Assembly: GCA_037969115.1 (NCBI GenBank)
Contig: JBBKWQ010000153.1
Location: forward strand, 1 to 5,210
Reading direction: 5' to 3'
Length of the DNA stretch: 5,210 nt
Source: JBBKWQ01 sp037969115
Lineage (GTDB): Bacteria; Actinomycetota; Acidimicrobiia; Acidimicrobiales; Ilumatobacteraceae
Under the pieces are notes generated by a model that saw nothing but the letters and a program-made list of their open reading frames with translations, ran no database searches and was not told where the DNA came from. Of the stretch, positions 1 through 5,210 are shown one piece after another. A program made the position numbers and the translations under genes. Each line of letters starts with the position of its first letter. Positions within the stretch are counted from its first letter, which is position 1.

Positions 1-869
1 TTACGACGCGGCTTGTCCAGCCGGCGTCTCTTCCGACGATCGCGGAGGTTTCGACGAACCAGGTGTTGCTCGCTGTTGGCTTGGTGGGAGCGCTCGGGCT
101 GGGAGTCATCGCAGCGGTCGTCGTTGCGCGGATCACCCCCCACGTCCTCGACAACGAGGAGTACGCAGAACTGCTCGGCGCGCCGCCCGTCGGCCGCTTT
201 CCGAAGGATGATGCATATCGGAGCGACCGCGGCGCAGCGTTCGCCAGTCTTCCAGCCAATTCGCAGGCACTCGTCGAAGCCGTGTGCGTGAGGGCTGAGA
301 CGCTTGCGATGTCGGCGGCCCCGATCACGATTGCGGTGGTCGGTACCCAGCGCTCGGTGGGATGCACGACGCTTGCTGCGGCAATGGCCAACGTCTTCGG
401 GGCGGCCGGTAACGACGTCTTGCTGATTGATACCGACACACGTGCGCCGGAACTCTCAACGCTCTACAGACCCCAGATGATCGGCGTCAGCGAGATGATC
501 CGGATGAAGGAGATCGGCGAGGAGCTGCCCGAACTTTCTCGTCCTTCGTCGGTGTCGCTCCCCGCGAGTGGTGCTCGTGGCGTTCATGTGGTCGGGATGG
601 AGGGTCCTGCCGATGTGGACGTGCTGGCCCTCGGCGGCATGCGGGAGGCAGTGGCGGCGGCATCGTCGCTGGCGCGAATCGTGGTCGTCGATGGTGGACC
701 GATACTCGACACCGTGACGGCCATGCATCTCGTCGAGGCAGCCGATGTGGTTGTGATCGCTGTACCCCGGAAGCGTCAGCGGCGCAGGACGTTGCGACAG
801 ATCGTGAGCCAGCTCGACGGTGTAGACGCCGGCCGTCTCTCGGTGTTGATGCCGACCAGAGGTGCATGA
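1..869 (+). CDS. Wzz-type chain-length determinant with degenerate BY-kinase ATPase domain (3' part)
   Basis: The gene is open from the window edge (first full codon at position 3), giving 288 visible residues; the start lies upstream. Residues 1-20 are a Pro-containing stretch before one strongly hydrophobic membrane segment at about 21-43, as in the C-terminal end of Wzz/polysaccharide co-polymerase domains. A short linker (about 50-105) leads into a cytoplasmic P-loop domain of the bacterial tyrosine kinase/MinD type. Walker A' is clear (LLIDTDTR, 140-147) and Walker B is IVVVDGGP (226-233). The Walker A loop reads TQRSVGCTT (115-123), with Cys121 where the nucleotide-binding Lys is expected. 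There is no Tyr-rich tail: the only visible tyrosines are 54, 72 and 155, and the protein ends LMPTRGA. Family knowledge: such proteins control polymer chain length and export at the inner membrane. I infer a regulatory or scaffolding role rather than active kinase function. A CpaE/MinD-like ATPase is the alternative, but the membrane segment argues for Wzz. Confidence 0.82.
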   Translation, partial: TTRLVQPASLPTIAEVSTNQVLLAVGLVGALGLGVIAAVVVARITPHVLDNEEYAELLGAPPVGRFPKDDAYRSDRGAAFASLPANSQALVEAVCVRAETLAMSAAPITIAVVGTQRSVGCTTLAAAMANVFGAAGNDVLLIDTDTRAPELSTLYRPQMIGVSEMIRMKEIGEELPELSRPSSVSLPASGARGVHVVGMEGPADVDVLALGGMREAVAAASSLARIVVVDGGPILDTVTAMHLVEAADVVVIAVPRKRQRRRTLRQIVSQLDGVDAGRLSVLMPTRGA

Positions 870-879
870 GCTCCGGTCG

Positions 880-963
880 ATGAACTCCGCCCCCCGTCTG
901 CCGTACTTGATCAAGGACGCCCCCGAGGACGTCCAGCCTGATGATCGTCGAGGCCGTCGATGA
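880..963 (+). CDS. possible small ORF (27 aa) coupled to the downstream glycosyltransferase
   Basis: An ATG at 880 opens a 27-codon frame that begins MNSAPRLPYLIKDAPEDV and ends in a basic DDRRGRR tail. Its TGA (961-963) overlaps the ATG of the next gene as ATGA. Seventeen of the first eighteen codons after the ATG end in G or C, as in the real genes here; the last eight mostly do not. The frame is also open back to a GTG at 862, inside the upstream gene's end. No convincing Shine-Dalgarno sequence precedes 880. I do not recognise the peptide. It could be a leader that carries ribosomes to the next start, a remnant of a longer gene, or chance. It lies in the only gap of the plus-strand block. 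Confidence 0.3.
   Translation: MNSAPRLPYLIKDAPEDVQPDDRRGRR
950..953 (+). promoter_or_regulatory. ribosome binding site (GAGG) for the GT2 gene
   Basis: GAGG lies six bases before the ATG at 960. In-frame stops at 939-944 rule out any start further upstream, so this site and the ATG together fix the start. Confidence 0.55.
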
Positions 964-1844
964 GTGCAGCGAAAGTCGCTGTCGTGATACCGGTCGGTTC
1001 GGTCGACGATGCGTTCGCGGCCCACGTTCGAAACGTTCTTGACCAATCGTGTGGCCAGCCATTCGAGGTCATGCTCTCCATCAACACGAGCGATGAGGAT
1101 GTCGTGAACGCGATCGATCGGTTGGTCGAGCAGGTCGGTGATCGCCGACTCGCGACGGTGGACTCTTCGGATCGATCCGGCGCCGCCCACGCACGAAACG
1201 TTGGTATTCGCAACACGCACGCGCAACTCGTGGCGTTCTGTGACGCTGACGATCGGGTCCACGATGGCTGGCTCTCGGCGCTCATGAACGGGCTCGAGCA
1301 GCACGACGCGGTTTCGGGTCGTGTCATCGACGTGTTCCCCGACCAGCGAACCGCCAGCTGGCATCCACCTGCGACCCCCGGCGACCTCCCCAAGTTCCTC
1401 GGTCAGAAATACCTGTTGACCGGAAATCTGGCGGTGCGTCGTTCAGCGTTTGATGCGGTCGGGGGTTTCGACGAGTCGTTGACCCGCTGCGAGGACATCG
1501 CCTTCGGATGGTCGCTGGTTCGAGCGGGGTACTCCATTGGGTACGCCGAGTTCGCTGTGATCGACTACGTCCATCGATCGGGTCTGCGACCCATGCTTCG
1601 ACAACACTTTCAGTACGGTCGAGGCATGGCCGAAGTACTCAGTCGATATGGCGTCCCCTCAGGTGATGCTTGGCAACCGGCGAACGGTTTACGTTCACTG
1701 AAGCCGAATGGGCAGCGAGCTCAACGACGTACGGTGGGCGGAACCCTCCGTCGGGCGGCTCTCGCCGCGGGACGGATCAGCGGAATCGCGAGCCGCCACA
1801 CCCGAAGGTTGAAGTATCCGAACAGGGGCCGCGACGATGTCTGA
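960..1844 (+). CDS. family 2 (GT-A) glycosyltransferase
   Basis: A 294-residue protein with an N-terminal GT-A nucleotide-sugar domain. The opening strand is VAVVIPV (6-12), GAAHARNVGI (74-83) is the usual helix before the active site, and the metal/nucleotide motif is CDADD (94-98). Next comes the acceptor-side segment TGNLAVRRSAF...GGFDE (154-172) with the ED pair at 178-179, where the catalytic base normally lies. The last 90 or so residues are basic with no clear membrane segment, so the enzyme is probably cytoplasmic or loosely membrane-associated. It should add one sugar from a nucleotide donor to a lipid-linked glycan; the sugar cannot be read from sequence. In-frame TGA codons at 939-944 restrict the start to 960. 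Leu244 uses the rare TTA codon. Its end overlaps the next gene by 8 nt, consistent with one operon. Confidence 0.92.
   Translation: MSAAKVAVVIPVGSVDDAFAAHVRNVLDQSCGQPFEVMLSINTSDEDVVNAIDRLVEQVGDRRLATVDSSDRSGAAHARNVGIRNTHAQLVAFCDADDRVHDGWLSALMNGLEQHDAVSGRVIDVFPDQRTASWHPPATPGDLPKFLGQKYLLTGNLAVRRSAFDAVGGFDESLTRCEDIAFGWSLVRAGYSIGYAEFAVIDYVHRSGLRPMLRQHFQYGRGMAEVLSRYGVPSGDAWQPANGLRSLKPNGQRAQRRTVGGTLRRAALAAGRISGIASRHTRRLKYPNRGRDDV
1824..1828 (+). promoter_or_regulatory. ribosome binding site (AGGGG) for the GT4 gene
   Basis: AGGGG lies inside the end of the GT2 gene, eight bases before the ATG at 1837. This supports that start and independent loading of ribosomes at the overlapping junction. Confidence 0.6.
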
Positions 1845-3093
1845 TCGCGGTTCGCCATCAGCTGCGATCGCCTACCTGTCGACGCACTATCCGGGCGTGA
1901 CCCACACCTTCATTCAACGAGAGGTTCTGGAATTACGCGAGCAGGGTGTGCCCGTTGACACGTTTTCGATCAACACCATCAACGACGACCAGATCCAGAC
2001 CTCCATCGACAGCTCCGAGCGCGAAACAACGGTGTTCCTCAAGGGTCTCGGCGTCTCCAAGATGTGCTGGTTCTTCGCGTGTGCCGTGGTCGCTCATCCG
2101 CTGGCTCTGCTGTCGACGCTTCGGTTGGCGGGGCGCGACGTGGGCTTCGATATCGGACGTCGCGTCCGGCGATGGATGCAAGTCGGTGAGGGAATTCTGC
2201 TCGAGGCGATCTGTCGTCGGCGAGGGATCACGCACATTCACGCTCAGATGGGCCAGGCGCCTGCGAACATTGCCCGGTTCGCCACGCACTTTGCCAACGC
2301 CGCTTTCCCCGGTCGCGGGGCAAAATGGAGTGTCACGATTCACGGGCCGCAGGACTGCCTGGATGAGCCAACACAGTTGCTCGTCGCCAAGATGGAGTCT
2401 GCGGAGTTCGTCGTCGCAGTGTCAGACTTCACCAAAGCACAGCTCCTCCGGCAGGTCCCGACGCCAATGTGGTCGAACGTGCACACCGTTCGGTGCGGTA
2501 TCGACCTTGGCATCGAAACAGCGTTGCCCGGTGGCCAGGATTCGTGCCCGTTCCGAATTCTCGTGGTGGCGCGGATCTCCCCAGAAAAGGGTCACGGGAT
2601 ACTTCTGCAGGCCGTTGCGTATCTTCGTGACCGCGGAGTCGACGTCCGCTTGGAACTCGTCGGCCCTGGAGACTTCGACGGGACCTTTGGAGATCTTGCC
2701 GACCAGCTCTCGATTCGCGAGCTTGTCACGGCGACCGGATCGGTGCCCCCTGACGAGGTGATCAGCAGGATGAGGAGTGCAGATGTGCTGTGTCTGCCGT
2801 CGTTCGCCGAAGGGCTGCCGGTCGTCATCATGGAGGCCATGGCGGTCGGATTACCCGTTGTCGCTTCCGGCATATCGGGAGTTCCTGAACTGATCGAGCA
2901 GGGAGTCACCGGGCTACTGGTGATCCCGGCCCGTCCCGATCTGCTCGCCGATGCGCTGCAACGTCTGGCCGTCGACAATGAATTGCGTGCACACCTTGCA
3001 ACAGAGGCGCGGCGCCGCGTCGAGCAGCTTCACGACGGCAAGTCGAACGTGGCGACGCTTGCAGAATTGTTCCGCAACTCGGCGTCGAACTAG
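1837..3093 (+). CDS. family 4 (GT-B) glycosyltransferase
   Basis: A 418-residue retaining-type glycosyltransferase of usual GT-B length. The N-terminal acceptor domain opens with IAYLSTHYPGVTHTFIQREV (11-30), the pattern of WcaL/AmsK/EpsF-like exopolysaccharide enzymes (Tyr-Pro, then a TFI helix). HIHAQMGQAPANIARFA (133-149) and the strand with TIHG (167-170) complete that lobe. The C-terminal donor domain starts near 239 with RILVVARISPEKG, giving the Arg246/Lys251 pair that binds the donor phosphates. It carries the E-X7-E motif at Glu325-Glu333 (FAEGLPVVIME), followed by GLPVVAS and GVPELI. All expected GT4 landmarks are present and the frame is intact. The start overlaps the GT2 stop by 8 nt. 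Two TTA codons (Leu33, Leu339) stand out against G/C-ending usage. It probably adds a sugar to the same lipid-linked repeat unit as its neighbour; donor and linkage are unknown. Confidence 0.93.
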   Translation: MSDRGSPSAAIAYLSTHYPGVTHTFIQREVLELREQGVPVDTFSINTINDDQIQTSIDSSERETTVFLKGLGVSKMCWFFACAVVAHPLALLSTLRLAGRDVGFDIGRRVRRWMQVGEGILLEAICRRRGITHIHAQMGQAPANIARFATHFANAAFPGRGAKWSVTIHGPQDCLDEPTQLLVAKMESAEFVVAVSDFTKAQLLRQVPTPMWSNVHTVRCGIDLGIETALPGGQDSCPFRILVVARISPEKGHGILLQAVAYLRDRGVDVRLELVGPGDFDGTFGDLADQLSIRELVTATGSVPPDEVISRMRSADVLCLPSFAEGLPVVIMEAMAVGLPVVASGISGVPELIEQGVTGLLVIPARPDLLADALQRLAVDNELRAHLATEARRRVEQLHDGKSNVATLAELFRNSASN

Positions 3094-3101
3094 GGAGTGG
3101 G

Positions 3102-3118
3102 CGCTGGACAGTCCAGCG
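3102..3118. terminator. short perfect inverted repeat in the convergent gap; possible hairpin without T-run
   Basis: CGCTGGAC and GTCCAGCG face each other around one central A. As RNA this allows a six-pair G+C-rich stem with an ACAGT loop. It starts 9 nt after the stop of the GT4 gene, the expected place for a terminator. No T-run follows on the plus strand, nor an A-run before it for the minus strand, so ordinary factor-independent termination is doubtful. A protein-binding palindrome is the alternative. The rest of the 97-nt gap (3094-3190) shows only an 8-bp palindrome, CCGATCGG, at 3177-3184. Confidence 0.3.
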
Positions 3119-3190
3119 GCTCCGAGCGTTCGAGTCGATCCAAAGGTCGCCGCCGCACGAGCCCGCGAAGGTCCGTCCGATCGGGTCCGG

Positions 3191-3973
3191 TCAGTCGCTC
3201 GAAGCAAAGGGGTCGCGGTAACGACCGAGCGCCTGTTTGACGAGGTGCAGGATGACCGGCGGCTGGTGGAGAAGGTAGCGGCGCCACCGCCGCCGAGGCT
3301 CGCGCACGAGACGCCAGAGCCACTCGAAACCGAGATTTGTGATCGCAGCCGGCGGACGCTTCACTGCGCCGGCCTCGTAGTCGATCGTTCCGCCGAGCGG
3401 CAGGTACAGGTCTACGTGTGGGAGACGATCGCGATAGCCGTGGATGAAGCGTTCCTGATTGGGCGGACCGACCCCGACGACCAGAACGGATGCACCCGAG
3501 TCGTTGATCATGTCGATCACACGCTCGACCTCGTCCGGATCCTCGAGCCACCCCACGGGAGGACCGTATGCTCCGACGACGATGTCGCGTCCAACCGTCT
3601 TGTTGATGCGTGCTCGGGCCTGATCGGCGATGTCGCCCATCGCACCGCAGAGAAAGATCGTGACGGACGGATCGTCGGCATACCGCCGGTAGAACCGGGG
3701 GAGATAATCAGACCCTGAAACCCGCTCGCGAACGGGAGTACGGAGCAGCCGAGCGGCGAACACGAGGATCTGGCTGTCGCACGTCACGATGTCGAACTTC
3801 TTGACGAGGTCGTAGAACTCGCGATCCGTCTGGAGCTTTGCGATCGAATCGACGTGCACCGTGATGACCGTGCCCGTGCGTTGCTCGAGGAGCTCATCCA
3901 TCGTGATGTCGTCGAAGTCGACGTTCAGCAGCCGGATGGGCGGTCGGATGGGGATTTTCGTGTGCTCGCTCAT
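3191..3973 (-). CDS. WecB/TagA/CpsF family glycosyltransferase (GT26)
   Basis: A 260-residue protein covering the whole family domain. Visible landmarks are VITVHVDSIAKL (36-47), DIVTCDSQILVFAARLL (61-77), the strand pair around FLCGAMG (107-113), VVGVGPPNQERFI (165-177) and LGGTIDYEAGAVKRPP (193-208). The tail is FEWLWRLVREPRRRWRRYLL (216-235). Thr38 and Asp66 appear to match the Thr and catalytic Asp of TagA. The family's usual N-x-D-G is CDS here, and His40 stands where Asn is common. The basic Arg/Trp tail matches the appendage that in TagA contacts the membrane and completes the active site. Family members transfer ManNAc, ManNAcA or glucose-type sugars to undecaprenyl-linked acceptors; which one applies is unknown. 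The ATG shares ATGA with the upstream stop and lacks a good ribosome site, so translation is probably coupled. Confidence 0.9.
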   Translation of the reverse strand: MSEHTKIPIRPPIRLLNVDFDDITMDELLEQRTGTVITVHVDSIAKLQTDREFYDLVKKFDIVTCDSQILVFAARLLRTPVRERVSGSDYLPRFYRRYADDPSVTIFLCGAMGDIADQARARINKTVGRDIVVGAYGPPVGWLEDPDEVERVIDMINDSGASVLVVGVGPPNQERFIHGYRDRLPHVDLYLPLGGTIDYEAGAVKRPPAAITNLGFEWLWRLVREPRRRWRRYLLHQPPVILHLVKQALGRYRDPFASSD

Positions 3974-4830
3974 GTCTTTGTGTGCTGATGGATCAGCTCG
4001 ATGGTGTGTCGGATGTTTGGTCTCGAGGACGCCCCGAACACAATCGACTCGATTCGAGGCCGTTCACAGACCCACGCAATCGCCTCAGCGGGCGGGATCG
4101 CTCCAGACGCAAGCACTGACATCGCGATGCACCTGAACTCGTACTGCTCGAGGGCGCGGTCGTAGGCCTCAATGCCGCCGGACATTCGGAAACCGATCGA
4201 GTTGTAGTTGCAGCAGATGATCGGGTTCTTGATGCCCTCGGCACTGAGCGCGGCGACCATACGAGGCATGTTCATCGTGAAGATGCCGGCTTGAGCGCCA
4301 TGGCGGCGCTCGACGTATTCGACGAATTCGGCGAGGAGACCGTGCAGCCCGAGACCGAGCATGAGGTCGGCAATGACGTTCTGAAGAAAGACAACCGGCG
4401 TAGGGCTCCGCTCGAACGGCTCGAGTTCGGCGTCGACGAGCATGTGCATGAGTTGACGGAGATCCTTCGACGCAGCGGACCGGGCTCCCCGGACCGCCGC
4501 TTCGACGAAGCCGCCCGGGGCCAAGCGACGCAGCGTCTCGACCATCCCCAGCTCGCCGAGCATGTCGGCGTATTTATGGGCATACGGCATGCCGGGGTGG
4601 AAAACGAATCCCTCGAAGTCGCCAGGACGTTGTTCGACTTCGCGGACCACCTCGGCGATGCGATCGTGCGTTGTGCACATGAAGGTCCGGATGCCTTCTG
4701 CGTAGGCGTCCTCGAGGACCCGCATGATCGAGTCGGTGTCGCGGAAGCGCTGAGCCTGGGCCCTCGCCTTCTCTTCGGACATGTGGTTGACACCGAAGAA
4801 CTGGTTGTCGCCGAACATCACCCGGTCCAT
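3970..4830 (-). CDS. uncharacterised TIM-barrel protein with aldo/keto-reductase-like C-terminus
   Basis: A 286-residue protein starting MDRVMFGDNQFFGVNH. Alternating strands and helices suggest a TIM barrel. The C-terminal segment CIAMSVLASGAIPPAEAI (234-251) followed by IESIVFGASSRPNIRHTIEL (260-279) resembles the end of aldo/keto reductases, where it binds NADP. The expected N-terminal catalytic part does not fit: the segment after the first helix reads GIRTFMCTTHDR (46-57) in place of the reductase Asp...Tyr pattern, and I cannot place the Lys and His. Other likely conserved points are GDNQFFGVNHMSEEK (7-21), FHPGMPYAHKY (77-87) and CCNYNSIGFR (206-215). The frame stays open upstream to 5085, but the start at 4830 is chosen because AAAGG precedes it and its ATG overlaps the upstream stop as TGATG. 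Being coupled to a sugar oxidoreductase and a glycosyltransferase suggests a role in making or modifying the transferred sugar. The exact reaction is unknown. Confidence 0.8.
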   Translation of the reverse strand: MDRVMFGDNQFFGVNHMSEEKARAQAQRFRDTDSIMRVLEDAYAEGIRTFMCTTHDRIAEVVREVEQRPGDFEGFVFHPGMPYAHKYADMLGELGMVETLRRLAPGGFVEAAVRGARSAASKDLRQLMHMLVDAELEPFERSPTPVVFLQNVIADLMLGLGLHGLLAEFVEYVERRHGAQAGIFTMNMPRMVAALSAEGIKNPIICCNYNSIGFRMSGGIEAYDRALEQYEFRCIAMSVLASGAIPPAEAIAWVCERPRIESIVFGASSRPNIRHTIELIHQHTKT

Positions 4831-5210
4831 CAGCGCCGCCTTTCGCGCATCTCGCCGAGTCGACTCCACAACCGAGTCACCGTCTGGCGAACTTTGTGCC
4901 CGGCATCCTCGATCCGAGGGCGAAGTATCGATCGGAACGAGTGGGGGGCGGGCGCCTCGTGAACGCCGGCCGCCGAGCGAGACGGGACGCCAGTCGCCTC
5001 GACGCGCTGGATCTCGCCGACCACCCAGTCGGTGTCGGCGGCGCTCGTGAAGTCGTTGACGCCGCTGCTCGCGCCGGCACCGCATGCTGCGATGAACGCG
5101 TCGAGCTGAGCCGAGTACTCCTCACCACGAACGTAGAAGTCCACTGGCGGCTGCAGTTCGGTGATGTAGCGAACCGTCCAGCCCTCGTCGTACCCTTCGG
5201 TTGCTGCGCC
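4830..5210 (-). CDS. probable Gfo/Idh/MocA family oxidoreductase, C-terminal part
   Basis: The frame is open from the window edge (5210) to TGA at 4832-4830, giving 126 residues; the N-terminal Rossmann domain lies outside. The segment WTVRYITELQPPVDFYVRGE (11-30) continuing into EYSAQLDAFIAAC (31-43), then NDFTSAADTDWVVGEIQRV (52-70), matches the closing sheet and helices of Gfo/Idh/MocA proteins, where a residue pattern like SA..TD..I ends the domain. Family members oxidise, reduce or isomerise sugars with NAD(P). In polysaccharide loci they commonly make keto- or amino-sugar nucleotides. About 55 residues follow the expected domain end: a Pro/Ala/Ser linker and then an Arg-rich amphipathic stretch ending RLGEMRERRR, an unusual extension. 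The stop overlaps the next gene as TGATG. The GTG at 5144 is internal to the conserved region and is not taken as the start. The family call rests on the C-terminus alone. Confidence 0.65.
   Translation of the reverse strand, partial: GAATEGYDEGWTVRYITELQPPVDFYVRGEEYSAQLDAFIAACGAGASSGVNDFTSAADTDWVVGEIQRVEATGVPSRSAAGVHEAPAPHSFRSILRPRIEDAGHKVRQTVTRLWSRLGEMRERRR
4839..4843 (-). promoter_or_regulatory. ribosome binding site (AAAGG) for the barrel-protein gene
   Basis: On the minus strand AAAGG lies eight bases before the ATG at 4830, inside the end of the upstream gene. It supports the 4830 start over the longer in-frame extension to 5085. Confidence 0.55.

Noticed and set aside
926..934. GGACGTCC palindrome and repeated AGGACG upstream of the GT2 start
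   Set aside because: Short GC-rich palindromes and six-base repeats are expected by chance at this composition. No -10/-35 elements or second copy elsewhere support an operator.
456..1364. 302-codon open frame on the minus strand
   Set aside because: It is antisense to both the kinase-like gene and the GT2 gene, crosses the gap between them, and its product is a His/Arg-rich low-complexity sequence with no domain. It is a typical shadow in high-GC DNA.
1946..2761. 271-codon open frame on the plus strand inside the GT4 gene
   Set aside because: It lies wholly within the GT4 reading frame. Its product is Ser/Arg-rich with no family features, while the GT4 frame has every expected motif.
2951..3718. 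255-codon open frame on the plus strand crossing the convergent junction
   Set aside because: It overlaps the GT4 end and is antisense to most of the GT26 gene, both with clear family motifs. Its translation shows no recognisable domain.
4291..4962. 223-codon open frame on the plus strand
   Set aside because: It is antisense to the barrel protein and oxidoreductase genes. The minus-strand frames have conserved motifs and stop/start overlaps, while this one has neither.
4831..5085. In-frame N-terminal extension of the barrel protein to a start at 5085
   Set aside because: The extra 85 residues are Arg-rich and low in complexity, and they overlap the oxidoreductase frame, which has family motifs. 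The ATG at 4830 has a ribosome site and a TGATG overlap.

Overview
The window looks like part of a surface- or exopolysaccharide biosynthesis locus from a high-GC bacterium. G/C-rich third codon positions, dense overlapping genes and the Wzz/tyrosine-kinase-type protein suggest an actinobacterium, possibly Acidimicrobiia. That placement is an inference from composition and gene style; no rRNA or other marker is present.

There are two convergent gene blocks. The plus-strand block (1-3093) starts with the 3' part of a chain-length-determinant protein fused to a BY-kinase-like ATPase domain. It ends at 869 and has lost the Walker A lysine. A 90-nt gap follows, containing a possible 27-codon ORF (880-963). 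Next come a family 2 (GT-A) glycosyltransferase (960-1844) and a family 4 (GT-B) glycosyltransferase (1837-3093), which overlap by 8 nt. These genes probably build a repeat unit (the two transferases) and control its polymerisation or export (the Wzz-like protein).

The minus-strand block is read from 5210 down to 3191. It holds the C-terminal part of a probable Gfo/Idh/MocA sugar oxidoreductase (4830 to beyond 5210), a TIM-barrel protein with an aldo/keto-reductase-like tail but no recognisable catalytic tetrad (3970-4830), and a WecB/TagA/CpsF glycosyltransferase (3191-3973). The three are joined by a TGATG and an ATGA stop/start overlap, so they are almost certainly one transcript with coupled translation. 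A plausible reading is that the first two modify a sugar and the third transfers a sugar to a lipid-linked acceptor.

The blocks meet in a 97-nt convergent gap (3094-3190) with a short perfect inverted repeat. I see no tRNA, rRNA, CRISPR array, insertion sequence, riboswitch or origin. No promoter can be placed with confidence; those of both operons probably lie outside the window. The points most worth a second look are the degenerate kinase domain, the chain of ATGA overlaps across the 870-959 gap, and the uncharacterised barrel protein in the coupled three-gene cassette.
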